Positions 1 to 7,273 of a stretch of DNA of 64,000 nt are shown one piece after another; position 1 is the stretch's first letter, and each line of letters opens with the position of its first letter. The stretch covers positions 337,106-401,105 of the forward strand of contig NZ_SMGG01000003.1 of assembly GCF_004339245.1 (NCBI RefSeq), read 5' to 3'. Position numbers and translations under genes: made by a program. Source of the stretch: Seleniivibrio woodruffii (GTDB lineage: Bacteria; Chrysiogenota; Deferribacteres; Deferribacterales; Geovibrionaceae). Below the pieces are notes generated by a model that worked only from the letters and a program-made list of their open reading frames with translations, ran no database searches and was not told the origin of the DNA.

Positions 1-2268
1 GCTTCTGCCGAACTGCCTGTATTCGGCTATGTCCGACTGCCAGAGTTCTATCATATGTGTGATTTTCTGTGTCCAGTCCACATAGTCACTGGCCTTTGCA
101 ACAAAACCTGTGACCCTGTCCTCGATTATCTCTTTGGGGCCGCCCATGTCCGAGACTATGGCGGGAATGCCGCATGCCTGAGATTCCAGAACCACCATGC
201 CGAATGTGTCGGTGTTGCTGGGGAAAACGAAAAGATCGCTCTGAGCATACACCTCCGGCATTTTCGAATGGTCTATCTCGCCTTTGATGATAACGTTGTC
301 CCTGTCCTTTGCAAAGGCTTCCACTCTTGGGCTGTAGGGGCCGTGTCCTGCGACTATCAGGCGCAGTTTGTACTTCTGCTCCAGCTCGGCAAAGAGGTTC
401 AGCAGAAAGTCTATGTTTTTGTCCTGTGAAACCCTTCCGGCGTAGCACAGGGTGAATACGTTGTCAGGCCGCTTGTCCATGGGGCAGAACAGACGTGCGT
501 CTATCCCCCGCCTGAATACAGACATCTTGCTCCTGCTTATTCCTCTCTCTTCGAGATAGTCGAGGTACTGAGCTGATGTTGTCTTAAGCTCGGTGACGCT
601 GTCGAAGAACCATCTGGTATAGGCCTCAACAAGGTTCGTCAGCGAGTCGTTATGGGTTATCTCTTTTGCCTCTTTGGTGAAGTCGGTGTGGTAGATGCCT
701 GTGGATTTCACAGACAGAAGCCTCGAGGCGAGTAACCCTAAAAGTCCCACAGGACCGGGCGTAGATATAAAAACCTCGTCCGGTTCAAAGTCGTAAATTT
801 CTTCAAGGGCACGGATCACCGAGGGCACTTTGACGGTGATCTTTTCGTAATAAGGAAGTTTGAAGCTCTCTATGGGTGTCAGGTTTATGAGGTTCGGAGG
901 GAGCCGGTGGTCTATCTCCTCCGGAGTGAGGCACGAGACTATTTTCAGATCATACCCTTTGTCGTGCGCCATTTTGCCGATGGTGCGCAGGGTTACGGAT
1001 ACTCCGTTCAGATCGTTTATTGTGTCTGTGAACCAGAGTATGCGCTTGCGGACGGGTGCCGAGCCGTAGCTGTAGCTCTCGTTGAGGCTGTTGATTAGCT
1101 CCCTGTCCTTGTAGATCTGCCTGAAGGAGCTGAAAAACGGTATGGAGAGGAAGATTGCCGGAAGAGCGGTTGTAACACTCTTGTAGATATCCTCCATGTT
1201 TATCTTCTCTATGTCCTTTGACATGTGGGAGATCATCATGCGGAAATATTCATCGGATATATCAGAGGCCTTGTGGTAGACCTTGTTCAGCTTGCGCTCT
1301 ATGTTGATGAAAGACTCGTTCTGCATCTCCTGAATAAGCTCCACTATAAGCTGATTTATCCTGCCGGGATTCTTCATTTTGAAGCCTTTCAGCTTTATGC
1401 GCTCCATCAGGGAAGGTTTATCCTGTTCGAAGATGTAGTTGGTTATCTTGCTGAACAGGCCGCCCGCAAAATTAACGCTGTTCTTTGTGCGGCTGAAATC
1501 GTGGGCTATCTTGTAGACTGTGAAGGCGAGAGAGTGGAAATCGCTGTATCGCCCTGCATGGCGGCACTCTTTGTGGCGGATGCTTTCAACAAACTCCTGC
1601 GGGGTCGCCGCTCTGGCGAGGGTGTAGGTTTTGCCGAGGAAAAGCCCTGCGTGGTCGTCGGAACCTGCCGTGAAACCCTTTATCCATGGCGTATCGCTGA
1701 ACGGCTCTATGCGGTAGCGGGAATAGAGGTTCTCCAGTGCCAGCGGAGTGAGGCTTTCAAGTGTTTTGACCCATGTGGTGTTGTGGAGCTTGCCCCGTCC
1801 GCCGTTTATACCTTCGAACACGTCGAACAGAAGCATCAGCTTCTCAAGATGGTGCAGAGCCAGCCTGCCGTTAACGCTGAAAGTGGCGTGCGCCACCGAA
1901 TAGGCGAGTTTTTGTTCCTTTATGTAGTCGCGGAACTGATAAATGTCCCGTCTGACCTTCTGAATCATGTCGAACTGTTTATGGTTCAGGCCATAGACCA
2001 GAATGTGCATCTTGCAGCCGTCCTCAGGAAAATAGACTGTGGATTCCACTCCGGTAAAGGTGTCGTCAGGGTGCTTTTCGTTCAGGTAAACGGAGGCGTC
2101 TATGCAGTTATGGTCGGTCACCGTCACAAAGTCCATGCCCCTGCTCTTCGCAGTTTCATAGATGAAATCAGGTTCGGTGTATGATTCCGCCGTGCCGATG
2201 CGCTGGAGAAACCATTCTGAAGGATGTTTGGAGAATTTCGAGTGACAGTGTAAGTCCGCCTGAGCCAT
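1..2268 (-). CDS. PHP-domain phosphoesterase fused to GT4 glycosyltransferase (3' end cut by window)
   Basis: Reading leftwards from an ATG at 2268, preceded by AGAGGT, the frame stays open for 756 codons to base 1, so the C-terminus is missing. The N-terminal ~230 residues are a PHP metal-dependent phosphoesterase: HCHSKFS near residue 7, TDHNC near 54, VAHAT, and SDDHAG near 200, which together supply the family's metal ligands. After a linker, residues from ~405 form a family 4 glycosyltransferase with an N-terminal FTDTINDLNGVS loop and, near 690, the donor-site region FPSNTDTFGMVVLE that carries the family E-x7-E motif. The substrate cannot be read from sequence. It is divergent from an ornithine-lipid operon and shares its upstream region, so a role in glycolipid synthesis is a reasonable inference. 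An exopolysaccharide or glycoprotein enzyme is the alternative. Confidence 0.85.
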   Translation of the reverse strand, partial: MAQADLHCHSKFSKHPSEWFLQRIGTAESYTEPDFIYETAKSRGMDFVTVTDHNCIDASVYLNEKHPDDTFTGVESTVYFPEDGCKMHILVYGLNHKQFDMIQKVRRDIYQFRDYIKEQKLAYSVAHATFSVNGRLALHHLEKLMLLFDVFEGINGGRGKLHNTTWVKTLESLTPLALENLYSRYRIEPFSDTPWIKGFTAGSDDHAGLFLGKTYTLARAATPQEFVESIRHKECRHAGRYSDFHSLAFTVYKIAHDFSRTKNSVNFAGGLFSKITNYIFEQDKPSLMERIKLKGFKMKNPGRINQLIVELIQEMQNESFINIERKLNKVYHKASDISDEYFRMMISHMSKDIEKINMEDIYKSVTTALPAIFLSIPFFSSFRQIYKDRELINSLNESYSYGSAPVRKRILWFTDTINDLNGVSVTLRTIGKMAHDKGYDLKIVSCLTPEEIDHRLPPNLINLTPIESFKLPYYEKITVKVPSVIRALEEIYDFEPDEVFISTPGPVGLLGLLASRLLSVKSTGIYHTDFTKEAKEITHNDSLTNLVEAYTRWFFDSVTELKTTSAQYLDYLEERGISRSKMSVFRRGIDARLFCPMDKRPDNVFTLCYAGRVSQDKNIDFLLNLFAELEQKYKLRLIVAGHGPYSPRVEAFAKDRDNVIIKGEIDHSKMPEVYAQSDLFVFPSNTDTFGMVVLESQACGIPAIVSDMGGPKEIIEDRVTGFVAKASDYVDWTQKITHMIELWQSDIAEYRQFGRS

Positions 2269-2313
2269 GCGCCGACCTCTCATTAGATTATGGACTTACA
2301 TATACGCCCGCTC

Positions 2314-2351
2314 TGTCAGCTTAATTTCCGGATAATGTCATAATGTTGTCA
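2314..2351. promoter_or_regulatory. Putative PHO box array (PhoB-type TGTCA repeats, 11-bp period)
   Basis: TGTCA occurs at 2314, 2336 and 2347, exactly 22 and 11 bp apart, and a degenerate TTTCC sits at the skipped 11-bp position (2325). The last two units read TGTCATAATGT then TGTCATAAAT, close to the enterobacterial PHO box of two 11-bp direct repeats built on CTGTCAT. The array lies between divergent genes. A T/A-rich stretch at 2371-2385 (TATTTT, TATAGA) could supply a -10 for the rightward olsBA operon. Binding by PhoB is inferred; no phoB gene is in the window. Confidence 0.6.
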
Positions 2352-2453
2352 TAAATAGCTGCTGTTGTGAAATATTTTATAGATATATGGCAAAATTCGC
2401 ACCGTGTTCTGACATTTGGTTGCTACTTTTCATACATACCATGCGAGGTGTCT

Positions 2454-3326
2454 ATGAACGCTTTAAAAGAAAAATTCACCCCGAAAACAGTAAAAAAAGC
2501 CGTGGGAGCCATCAGGGATATATCAAAAACCCTGCGCTTCCGGATCCGCACCTACAGACCGAATACCGAATACTGCGAGGACAACAGCCGTTTCATCATC
2601 AAGATAATCGAGAACGGAACTGAGCTTATGGACGTTCTTCGCCTGCGCTATCAGGTGTTTTACGGCGAATATGCATACAAGACCGACCTCTACGGCATAG
2701 ATGTGGACAAATTTGACACTTTTTTCGACCATCTGGCCATAATTGACAAAAAAACAAACAAACCCATCGGCACATACAGGCTGAACAGCACAAGATTCAA
2801 CAAAAAATTCTATTCCGAAAAGGAATTTCATATGGATGAGATAAAGGATCTCTCCGGCCACAAGATTGAGCTGGGGCGTGCCTGCGTTCATCCTGACTAC
2901 CGCAACGGAGCAACCATCGCCGCCCTCTGGAAAGGGCTTGGTGCATATATGTCCATCACCGATTCCAGATATATGTTCGGCTGTTCGTCCATCCATTCTG
3001 ACGACACTTTTCAGACGGCACTCATACACCACTGGCTGAAAGGCAGCGGATATCTGCCTAAAGAGTACGACTGCATAACGCCCAGAGGCAAATTCAAGGA
3101 TAAAAAGTTCGAAAAGATGGTGGAGAAGACAGCTGACGAGCGTTTTGCCCCGTTCCGTGAGGCAGCGGTCAATCTTGTTCCTCCGCTTCTTCTGTCATAT
3201 ATGAAGGCGGGCGGGTTTGTTTGCGGAACTCCCGCATACGACAAGGCTTTCAAATGCTATGACTACCTGACGCTCATCGACCGCAAAAAGATGGATCCTT
3301 CGTTTGTCAGGAAGTTTTTGAAATAA
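2454..3326 (+). CDS. olsB: OlsB-family ornithine N-acyltransferase
   Basis: This 290-residue GNAT-fold protein matches the OlsB/hemolysin-like acyltransferase family. It has an N-terminal RLRYQVFYGEYAYK block (63-76) and the hallmark ELGRACVHPDYR block (139-150) followed by a conserved Trp-containing helix. OlsB transfers a 3-hydroxyacyl group from acyl-ACP to the alpha-amine of ornithine, making lyso-ornithine lipid at the inner membrane face. An in-frame upstream start at 2367 exists, but the ATG at 2454 has GCGAGGTG in front and fits the family N-terminus. The next gene is an acyltransferase one base downstream, the classical olsBA pair. Other acyl-accepting amino acids are possible, since relatives make glycine or glutamine lipids. 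Confidence 0.8.
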   Translation: MNALKEKFTPKTVKKAVGAIRDISKTLRFRIRTYRPNTEYCEDNSRFIIKIIENGTELMDVLRLRYQVFYGEYAYKTDLYGIDVDKFDTFFDHLAIIDKKTNKPIGTYRLNSTRFNKKFYSEKEFHMDEIKDLSGHKIELGRACVHPDYRNGATIAALWKGLGAYMSITDSRYMFGCSSIHSDDTFQTALIHHWLKGSGYLPKEYDCITPRGKFKDKKFEKMVEKTADERFAPFREAAVNLVPPLLLSYMKAGGFVCGTPAYDKAFKCYDYLTLIDRKKMDPSFVRKFLK

Positions 3327-3327
3327 C

Positions 3328-4092
3328 ATGTTCAGATTATACAGATTTGCGGGCGTTTTGTTCCTGTTCTGCGTATTTATCATCGGCGCCGTTGTCCTGC
3401 GGTTCTATGCAGTGACGGATGTCAACCGCCGCAGGGTGTCTGTCTGGTGGACATCGAAAATGTGCAGGGTGGGATGCCGTTTTCTGGGCATCAGGGTCAA
3501 AGCCGAAGGGCTTGGCAGTCTGCCCTCAGGCGGCAGTCTAATCGTTGCCAACCATATGTCCTATCTGGATATTATGGCTTTCGCATCCGTCAGGCGTGCG
3601 GTATTTATTTCGTCAGTCGAGATGGAGCAGACGTTTTTTCTGGGATTTCTTGCCCGTATCGGCGGCACATTTTTTGTGGAGCGGCGAAACGTCCGAAACA
3701 TAAAGGGTGAGCTGGACGGCATAACCGATATAATCGCTCAGGGGTTCGATGTGGTGCTGTTTCCGGAGGGAACATCAACCGACGGCTCAAAAATTCTGCC
3801 CTTCCGTTCATCCTTTCTGGCTGGAGCCACAGATACGGGAGCGGACGTTGTGCCCGCCTGCATACGCTACGAATACATAGACGGCGAACAGTTTTCGGCT
3901 GAGAACTGTGATTTTGTCTGCTGGTACGGCGATATGAGTTTTCTGCCTCACTTCGTGCGTTTTGCAGGCATCGGGAGAACAGAGGTCAGCATCAGGTATA
4001 TGGACGGCTTAAGCAGTCTGGAACTGGACAGAAAGCAGATAACCCGAATGGCGCATGAACTCATCACCACGCATTATTTTGCCGCATCCTGA
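3328..4092 (+). CDS. olsA: PlsC-family O-acyltransferase (OlsA-like)
   Basis: This 254-residue protein has an N-terminal transmembrane segment (about 8-27) and the PlsC signatures NHMSYLD (75-81, the H-x4-D acyl-transfer motif) and FPEGTS (145-150, phosphate/glycerol binding). Lyso-lipid acyltransferases of this family transfer an acyl chain to a free hydroxyl. Next to olsB, the expected acceptor is lyso-ornithine lipid. It could also or instead acylate lysophosphatidic acid. The ATG follows the olsB stop by one base, so the two genes are almost certainly cotranscribed and translationally coupled. Confidence 0.85.
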   Translation: MFRLYRFAGVLFLFCVFIIGAVVLRFYAVTDVNRRRVSVWWTSKMCRVGCRFLGIRVKAEGLGSLPSGGSLIVANHMSYLDIMAFASVRRAVFISSVEMEQTFFLGFLARIGGTFFVERRNVRNIKGELDGITDIIAQGFDVVLFPEGTSTDGSKILPFRSSFLAGATDTGADVVPACIRYEYIDGEQFSAENCDFVCWYGDMSFLPHFVRFAGIGRTEVSIRYMDGLSSLELDRKQITRMAHELITTHYFAAS

Positions 4093-4107
4093 AATTCTTT
4101 TTAACTC

Positions 4108-4135
4108 TTCACATTTAACGGCTATACTGTATAAT
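4108..4135 (+). promoter_or_regulatory. Sigma-70-type promoter for the DsrE-like gene
   Basis: TTCACA at 4108-4113, a 16-bp spacer, and a perfect TATAAT at 4130-4135 lie 24 bases before the GTG start at 4159. Confidence 0.55.
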
Positions 4136-4158
4136 AACTTTTATTGCGGAGGAGTGCC

Positions 4159-4521
4159 GTGTCCGAAAAAATTATTATTGCGCATCTCACATCAAACGAC
4201 CCTGTAACAGCCGGAAAAGCTCTCAGGTTTTCAAAATCTGCGCTGTCATATTCATCAACAGTAATTCTGCTTCTCTCCGCCCACGGTGTTTCCGTTGCGG
4301 ACAAAACAAAGGAATCTTTCACTGTGCCCACAACTCAGGAGAACGCACTGGACACCATTCGCCAGTTTCTGAAAGACGGCGGACGTGTTTTTGTGGGGCT
4401 GGACGATATGAAGAGTCTGGGCATCAGTGCGGCGGATATAATCGCCGGATGCGAACAGGCCGAAACCGGATATCTGTTTAATATTCTGCTGTCTGATCAG
4501 GCAGTTATAATGTCGTGGTAG
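4159..4521 (+). CDS. DsrE/DsrF-like small protein
   Basis: This 120-residue soluble protein resembles the DsrE/YchN fold. It has an N-terminal strand (KIIIAHLTSND), then a small-residue helix, a hydrophobic strand followed by HGV (VILLLSAHGVSV), and a second strand RVFVGL before a C-terminal ADIIAGCEQAE segment. DsrE relatives carry sulfur on a cysteine; the only cysteine here is the one in AGCEQAE. The start is taken as GTG 4159 because GGAGG lies about 6 bases before it; a TTG further upstream would overlap that site. The stop is one base before the next ATG, so it forms an operon with the following deacetylase. The function is unknown. Confidence 0.6.
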   Translation: MSEKIIIAHLTSNDPVTAGKALRFSKSALSYSSTVILLLSAHGVSVADKTKESFTVPTTQENALDTIRQFLKDGGRVFVGLDDMKSLGISAADIIAGCEQAETGYLFNILLSDQAVIMSW

Positions 4522-4522
4522 C

Positions 4523-5890
4523 ATGCCCCCCAGAAAGAGCGTAAAAAAGCCCGCACCCAGACCCAGACGGGCGCAAAGAAGCGGAAAAAGCAATAAACAG
4601 CTGCCTGTGGGTGTGCTGATAATCTTTCTGCCCCTTATCATTGCGTCTCTTTTCTATATTTTCAAAGACGATGAAAAATCTCCCGCCAAAAAGCCTGCCG
4701 TGCCGAAGCAGGAGACCGTTCAGGCTCCGAAAGCCGAGAAGAAGCCTGAGGTCAGGATAGTCGAAAAAACGGTTGAAAAAACCGTGGAAAAGACGGTCGA
4801 AAAGCCTGTTGAGGTCATCAGTGCGGTGAACGCCGTAAAACTCTTCATGTTTGACAGAGGCCTCAGTCAGGACAGAATAGACAGGGCAGACGGAAAGATA
4901 ACCATTGAGGCTGAAAGCGAAGCCGAAGCGAAAAAGCTGGCGGCCGACCTTGCCCAGTATCTGAATGACAACGGACTTGAAGTAGTTTCTAAAAAGCCTC
5001 TGATGGTGAAGGATACTCATGGCGAGATTTCTGTTGGTTTTTCGGTGATAAAAAAACCTGAAATCGCAAAACCGGAGCCCGAAAAGCCGAAACCTGCGGA
5101 AAAACCCAAGCAGGAAGTGAAAAAACCTGTGGTGAAACAGCCTGAACCTCCCAAAAAAGAGGAAAAACCCGCTGTTATTATTAAAAAACCGATAAAATAC
5201 ACGGCAAAAATGGCCGTTGTAATAGATGATTGCGGATACAGCGTTCCCCTTGCGAAACAGCTTGCGGCAGTGGGCTATCCCGTAACGTTTGCCGTTATCC
5301 CCTATACTCCCTATGGTATAGAGACGGCAAAAATAGCCAGAAACAGTTCAAACGTACTTTTCATACACTTTCCCATGCAGCCGAAGAACTATCCGGATTT
5401 TGACCCCGGAAAGGGTGCACTGCTTCTCAGCATGCCCGATGCGCTCATAGGTGCGATCACAAAGGCCAACTTCGACTGGTTCGGAATGCAGCTTGACGGA
5501 GCAAACAACCACACTGGTTCAGCCTTCACAGAGGACGCAGAGAAGATGTCTCAGGCTCTAAGCTACATCAAAAACTACACCGGAAGATTCCTCGACAGCC
5601 ACACCTCACCTGCATCAAAAGCATACGATGAATGCCGTAAAGCGGGGATGAAATGCGGAACCAATAATATTTTTCTTGATAACGAAGAACCGGGACTGGT
5701 CACTAAGACCGACAAAGAGAACCATGTCCGTGTCCAGCTTGTTCAGGCAGCACGCCTTGCCCTGTCCAGAGGGAGCGCAATTGCCATCGGTCATCTGAGA
5801 GATGGCACTGTTGCGGCACTGCCGGAGGCTCTGGCGGAGATTGAGAAGATGGGAGTGAAAGTCGTACCCGTAACCGACCTTATGCCTTGA
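4523..5890 (+). CDS. Divergent polysaccharide deacetylase family protein (YibQ/DUF610-like), membrane anchored
   Basis: This 455-residue protein has a basic N-terminus, one transmembrane helix (about 30-47), a long Lys/Pro/Glu-rich linker with a VEKT tandem repeat, a small globular segment (about 95-175), a second Pro-rich linker and a C-terminal divergent polysaccharide deacetylase domain (about 230-455). That domain shows the VIDDCGY strand, the FIHFPMQP segment and LDSHTSP, typical of the YibQ group. The domain would sit in the periplasm. Members are thought to act in envelope or peptidoglycan processes, but the substrate is not established. The C-terminus abuts a large DNA palindrome. Confidence 0.8.
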   Translation: MPPRKSVKKPAPRPRRAQRSGKSNKQLPVGVLIIFLPLIIASLFYIFKDDEKSPAKKPAVPKQETVQAPKAEKKPEVRIVEKTVEKTVEKTVEKPVEVISAVNAVKLFMFDRGLSQDRIDRADGKITIEAESEAEAKKLAADLAQYLNDNGLEVVSKKPLMVKDTHGEISVGFSVIKKPEIAKPEPEKPKPAEKPKQEVKKPVVKQPEPPKKEEKPAVIIKKPIKYTAKMAVVIDDCGYSVPLAKQLAAVGYPVTFAVIPYTPYGIETAKIARNSSNVLFIHFPMQPKNYPDFDPGKGALLLSMPDALIGAITKANFDWFGMQLDGANNHTGSAFTEDAEKMSQALSYIKNYTGRFLDSHTSPASKAYDECRKAGMKCGTNNIFLDNEEPGLVTKTDKENHVRVQLVQAARLALSRGSAIAIGHLRDGTVAALPEALAEIEKMGVKVVPVTDLMP

Positions 5891-6010
5891 TTGGCGGTTA
5901 TAACACTTCGCACTTCTGCGTTGCCGTTTAAAAAATAATGCTCATGTACAGGGCGTACACTGCGCTTATTTTTTAAACTTCGCCTTGAATTGCTCGGTTC
6001 TAACCACCAA
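5891..6010. repeat. 120-bp imperfect palindrome (MITE/REP-like)
   Basis: The outer arms are TTGGCGGTTATAAC (5891-5904) and GTTCTAACCACCAA (5997-6010). The inner arms are a perfect 13-bp pair, GTTTAAAAAATAA (5926-5938) and TTATTTTTTAAAC (5966-5978). The centre near 5950 holds GTAC on both sides. The element begins immediately after the stop codon of the deacetylase gene. No coding capacity is seen. It could be a mobile palindromic element or a very large transcription-ending hairpin. Confidence 0.7.
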
Positions 6011-6022
6011 GTGGAGACAGGC

Positions 6023-6234
6023 AGTCACTCTGAGGCGCTAGCCGAAGAGTCTCACCTTTCCCGTCACTGCGAACCGATGTAATCGGTGCGGCAGTCTCAT
6101 AACGTCTGGTTTGTGGTTGATCCGGATTCAGATGATGTTTTAATATGTGAGTTTGCCACGTCAGCCTGACGGCCTCCTCGCAAAGACGGAGACACTGAAA
6201 ACCGTCACTCTGAGGCGGCAGCCGAAGAGTCTCA
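6023..6234. repeat. Cluster of short dispersed repeats in a gene-free stretch
   Basis: Two near-identical 32-bp units, GTCACTCTGAGGCG..AGCCGAAGAGTCTCA, lie at 6023-6054 and 6203-6234 in the same orientation. A related unit starting GTCACTGCGAA and ending GCAGTCTCAT is at 6063-6100. On the minus strand 6150-6193 reads GTCTCCGTCTTTGCGAGGAG..GACGTGGCAAACT. These resemble the GTCATTGCGAGG...GTGGCAATCTC type of interspersed repeat seen in many bacteria. Nothing in 5891-6263 looks protein coding. Confidence 0.75.
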
Positions 6235-6263
6235 TTAATGAAAACAGGATGTTGGTTTTTTGC

Positions 6264-6707
6264 CTAACCTTTCTGACACTTCGGGCAGATGCCGTAGAGG
6301 TTGAGAGAGTGATCAACCAGTTTATAGCCGTATTTGTTCACTATCCTGTTCTGGAGTGTTTCTATCTCTTCATCAAGAAATTCGATGTTTTCGCCGCATT
6401 TAACGCAGACAAGGTGGTCGTGGTGTTCTTTTGCCGTGTCGGGCTCATAGCGCACTGAACCCTCGCCAAAGTTAAGCTCCCTTGCTATTCCTGCTTCGGT
6501 GAGCAGTTTCATGGTGCGGTAGACGGTGGCATGGCCGATGGTAGGGTCGATCTTCTTAAGGATCTCATAAAGCTGTTCGGCGGTGACGTGCTTTTTCTGC
6601 TTGCAGAAAGTTTTCAAAATGAGTTCCCGCTGGGTGGTCATCCTCAGATTCTGCTCGCTCAGATATTTTGTGAAAATACCGTAAATATCCTTTTGGTTTA
6701 AAGTCAT
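6264..6707 (-). CDS. fur: Fur-family metal-responsive repressor
   Basis: This 147-residue protein has an N-terminal winged helix (about 10-85, with HATVYRTMKLL as recognition helix), the metal-site HHDH (95-98), and two zinc CxxC pairs, C101/C104 and C141/C144, as in Fur/PerR proteins. The start at ATG 6707 has TTGAGG about 8 bases upstream; an ATG six bases earlier would be too close. It is divergent from a FeoA-like gene whose promoter carries a Fur-box-like sequence, which favours iron (Fur) over peroxide (PerR) or zinc (Zur) sensing, though the family cannot be split with certainty by eye. Confidence 0.85.
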   Translation of the reverse strand: MTLNQKDIYGIFTKYLSEQNLRMTTQRELILKTFCKQKKHVTAEQLYEILKKIDPTIGHATVYRTMKLLTEAGIARELNFGEGSVRYEPDTAKEHHDHLVCVKCGENIEFLDEEIETLQNRIVNKYGYKLVDHSLNLYGICPKCQKG

Positions 6708-6828
6708 GACCATCCTCAACAGTTTTCTTTTGCTACCGAATAATAACCCGATAATTAACAATCTTCCATATCTTTTTATTGTCTGAAACAATTTTAGGTA
6801 TAAAAAAGTTGATTACGGGTACTGATTT

Positions 6829-6861
6829 GATATTGATAATGAATTTCATTAGCTGTATAGT
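6829..6861 (+). promoter_or_regulatory. Promoter overlapped by a Fur box
   Basis: The 19-mer GATATTGATAATGAATTTC (6829-6847) matches the classical Fur box GATAATGATAATCATTATC at 15 of 19 positions. It overlaps a promoter with TTGATA at 6833-6838, a 17-bp spacer, and TATAGT at 6856-6861. Repressor bound here would block RNA polymerase on the rightward FeoA-like gene. The site lies between fur and that gene, so fur could also be autoregulated. Confidence 0.7.
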
Positions 6862-6881
6862 CATGTTAAGGAGAAATGCCC

Positions 6882-7226
6882 GTGACAAACGCATGTTGTG
6901 AAAAAACAGCTGATACGGTTCAGCTTTCAATGATGAAAGCCGGCAGCAGAGGCGTCATTCAGAACCTTGTGATCGACTGCGAAGACAAGGAGCACTGCCG
7001 CTTTGCCCGCCGTCTGAAAGAGATGGGCATATACGAGGGCGCAAAGATCGAGGTTTCCGGCAACGACGGAGACGGAGAGATAATCGCCATCTGCGAAGGC
7101 ACAAAGATAGTTCTCGGCCGTGGAATGGCCGGAAAGATCCGTGTTCAGATGCATGCGGGTGCCCTTCTGGACGACACTCCTTTCGGCAGAATATGCCGCA
7201 AGTTCGGAATCGGCTGCCGCATCTGA
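6882..7226 (+). CDS. feoA: FeoA-domain protein (no FeoB partner adjacent)
   Basis: This ~114-residue protein has a Cys-containing N-terminal tail and a FeoA (SH3-like beta-barrel) domain from about residue 20: GSRGVIQNL, ARRLKEMGIYEGAKIEV, then GTKIVLGRGMAGKIRV. FeoA normally binds FeoB and supports ferrous iron uptake. No feoB follows; lnt is next. AAGGAG at 6868-6873 is only 2 bases from the ATG at 6876 but 8 bases from the GTG at 6882, so the GTG start is preferred. Given the Fur box upstream it is probably induced in iron shortage. It may pair with a FeoB elsewhere or have another role. Confidence 0.75.
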   Translation: MTNACCEKTADTVQLSMMKAGSRGVIQNLVIDCEDKEHCRFARRLKEMGIYEGAKIEVSGNDGDGEIIAICEGTKIVLGRGMAGKIRVQMHAGALLDDTPFGRICRKFGIGCRI

Positions 7227-7273
7227 TCTTTCTTTAGATTGCCGAAATCCCCTTCTTGTATTATCATCTCCCC

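Noticed and set aside
1225-2184. 319-codon open frame on the plus strand
   Set aside because: It lies wholly inside the minus-strand PHP-glycosyltransferase gene, has no family signature, and the opposite frame carries clear metal-site motifs.
5891-6263. CRISPR array in the repeat patch
   Set aside because: Units are few, irregularly spaced and in both orientations, with no uniform spacers and no cas genes in the window.
6147-6458. 103-codon plus-strand frame across the repeats and fur
   Set aside because: It runs from repeat DNA into the antisense of fur and has no independent support.
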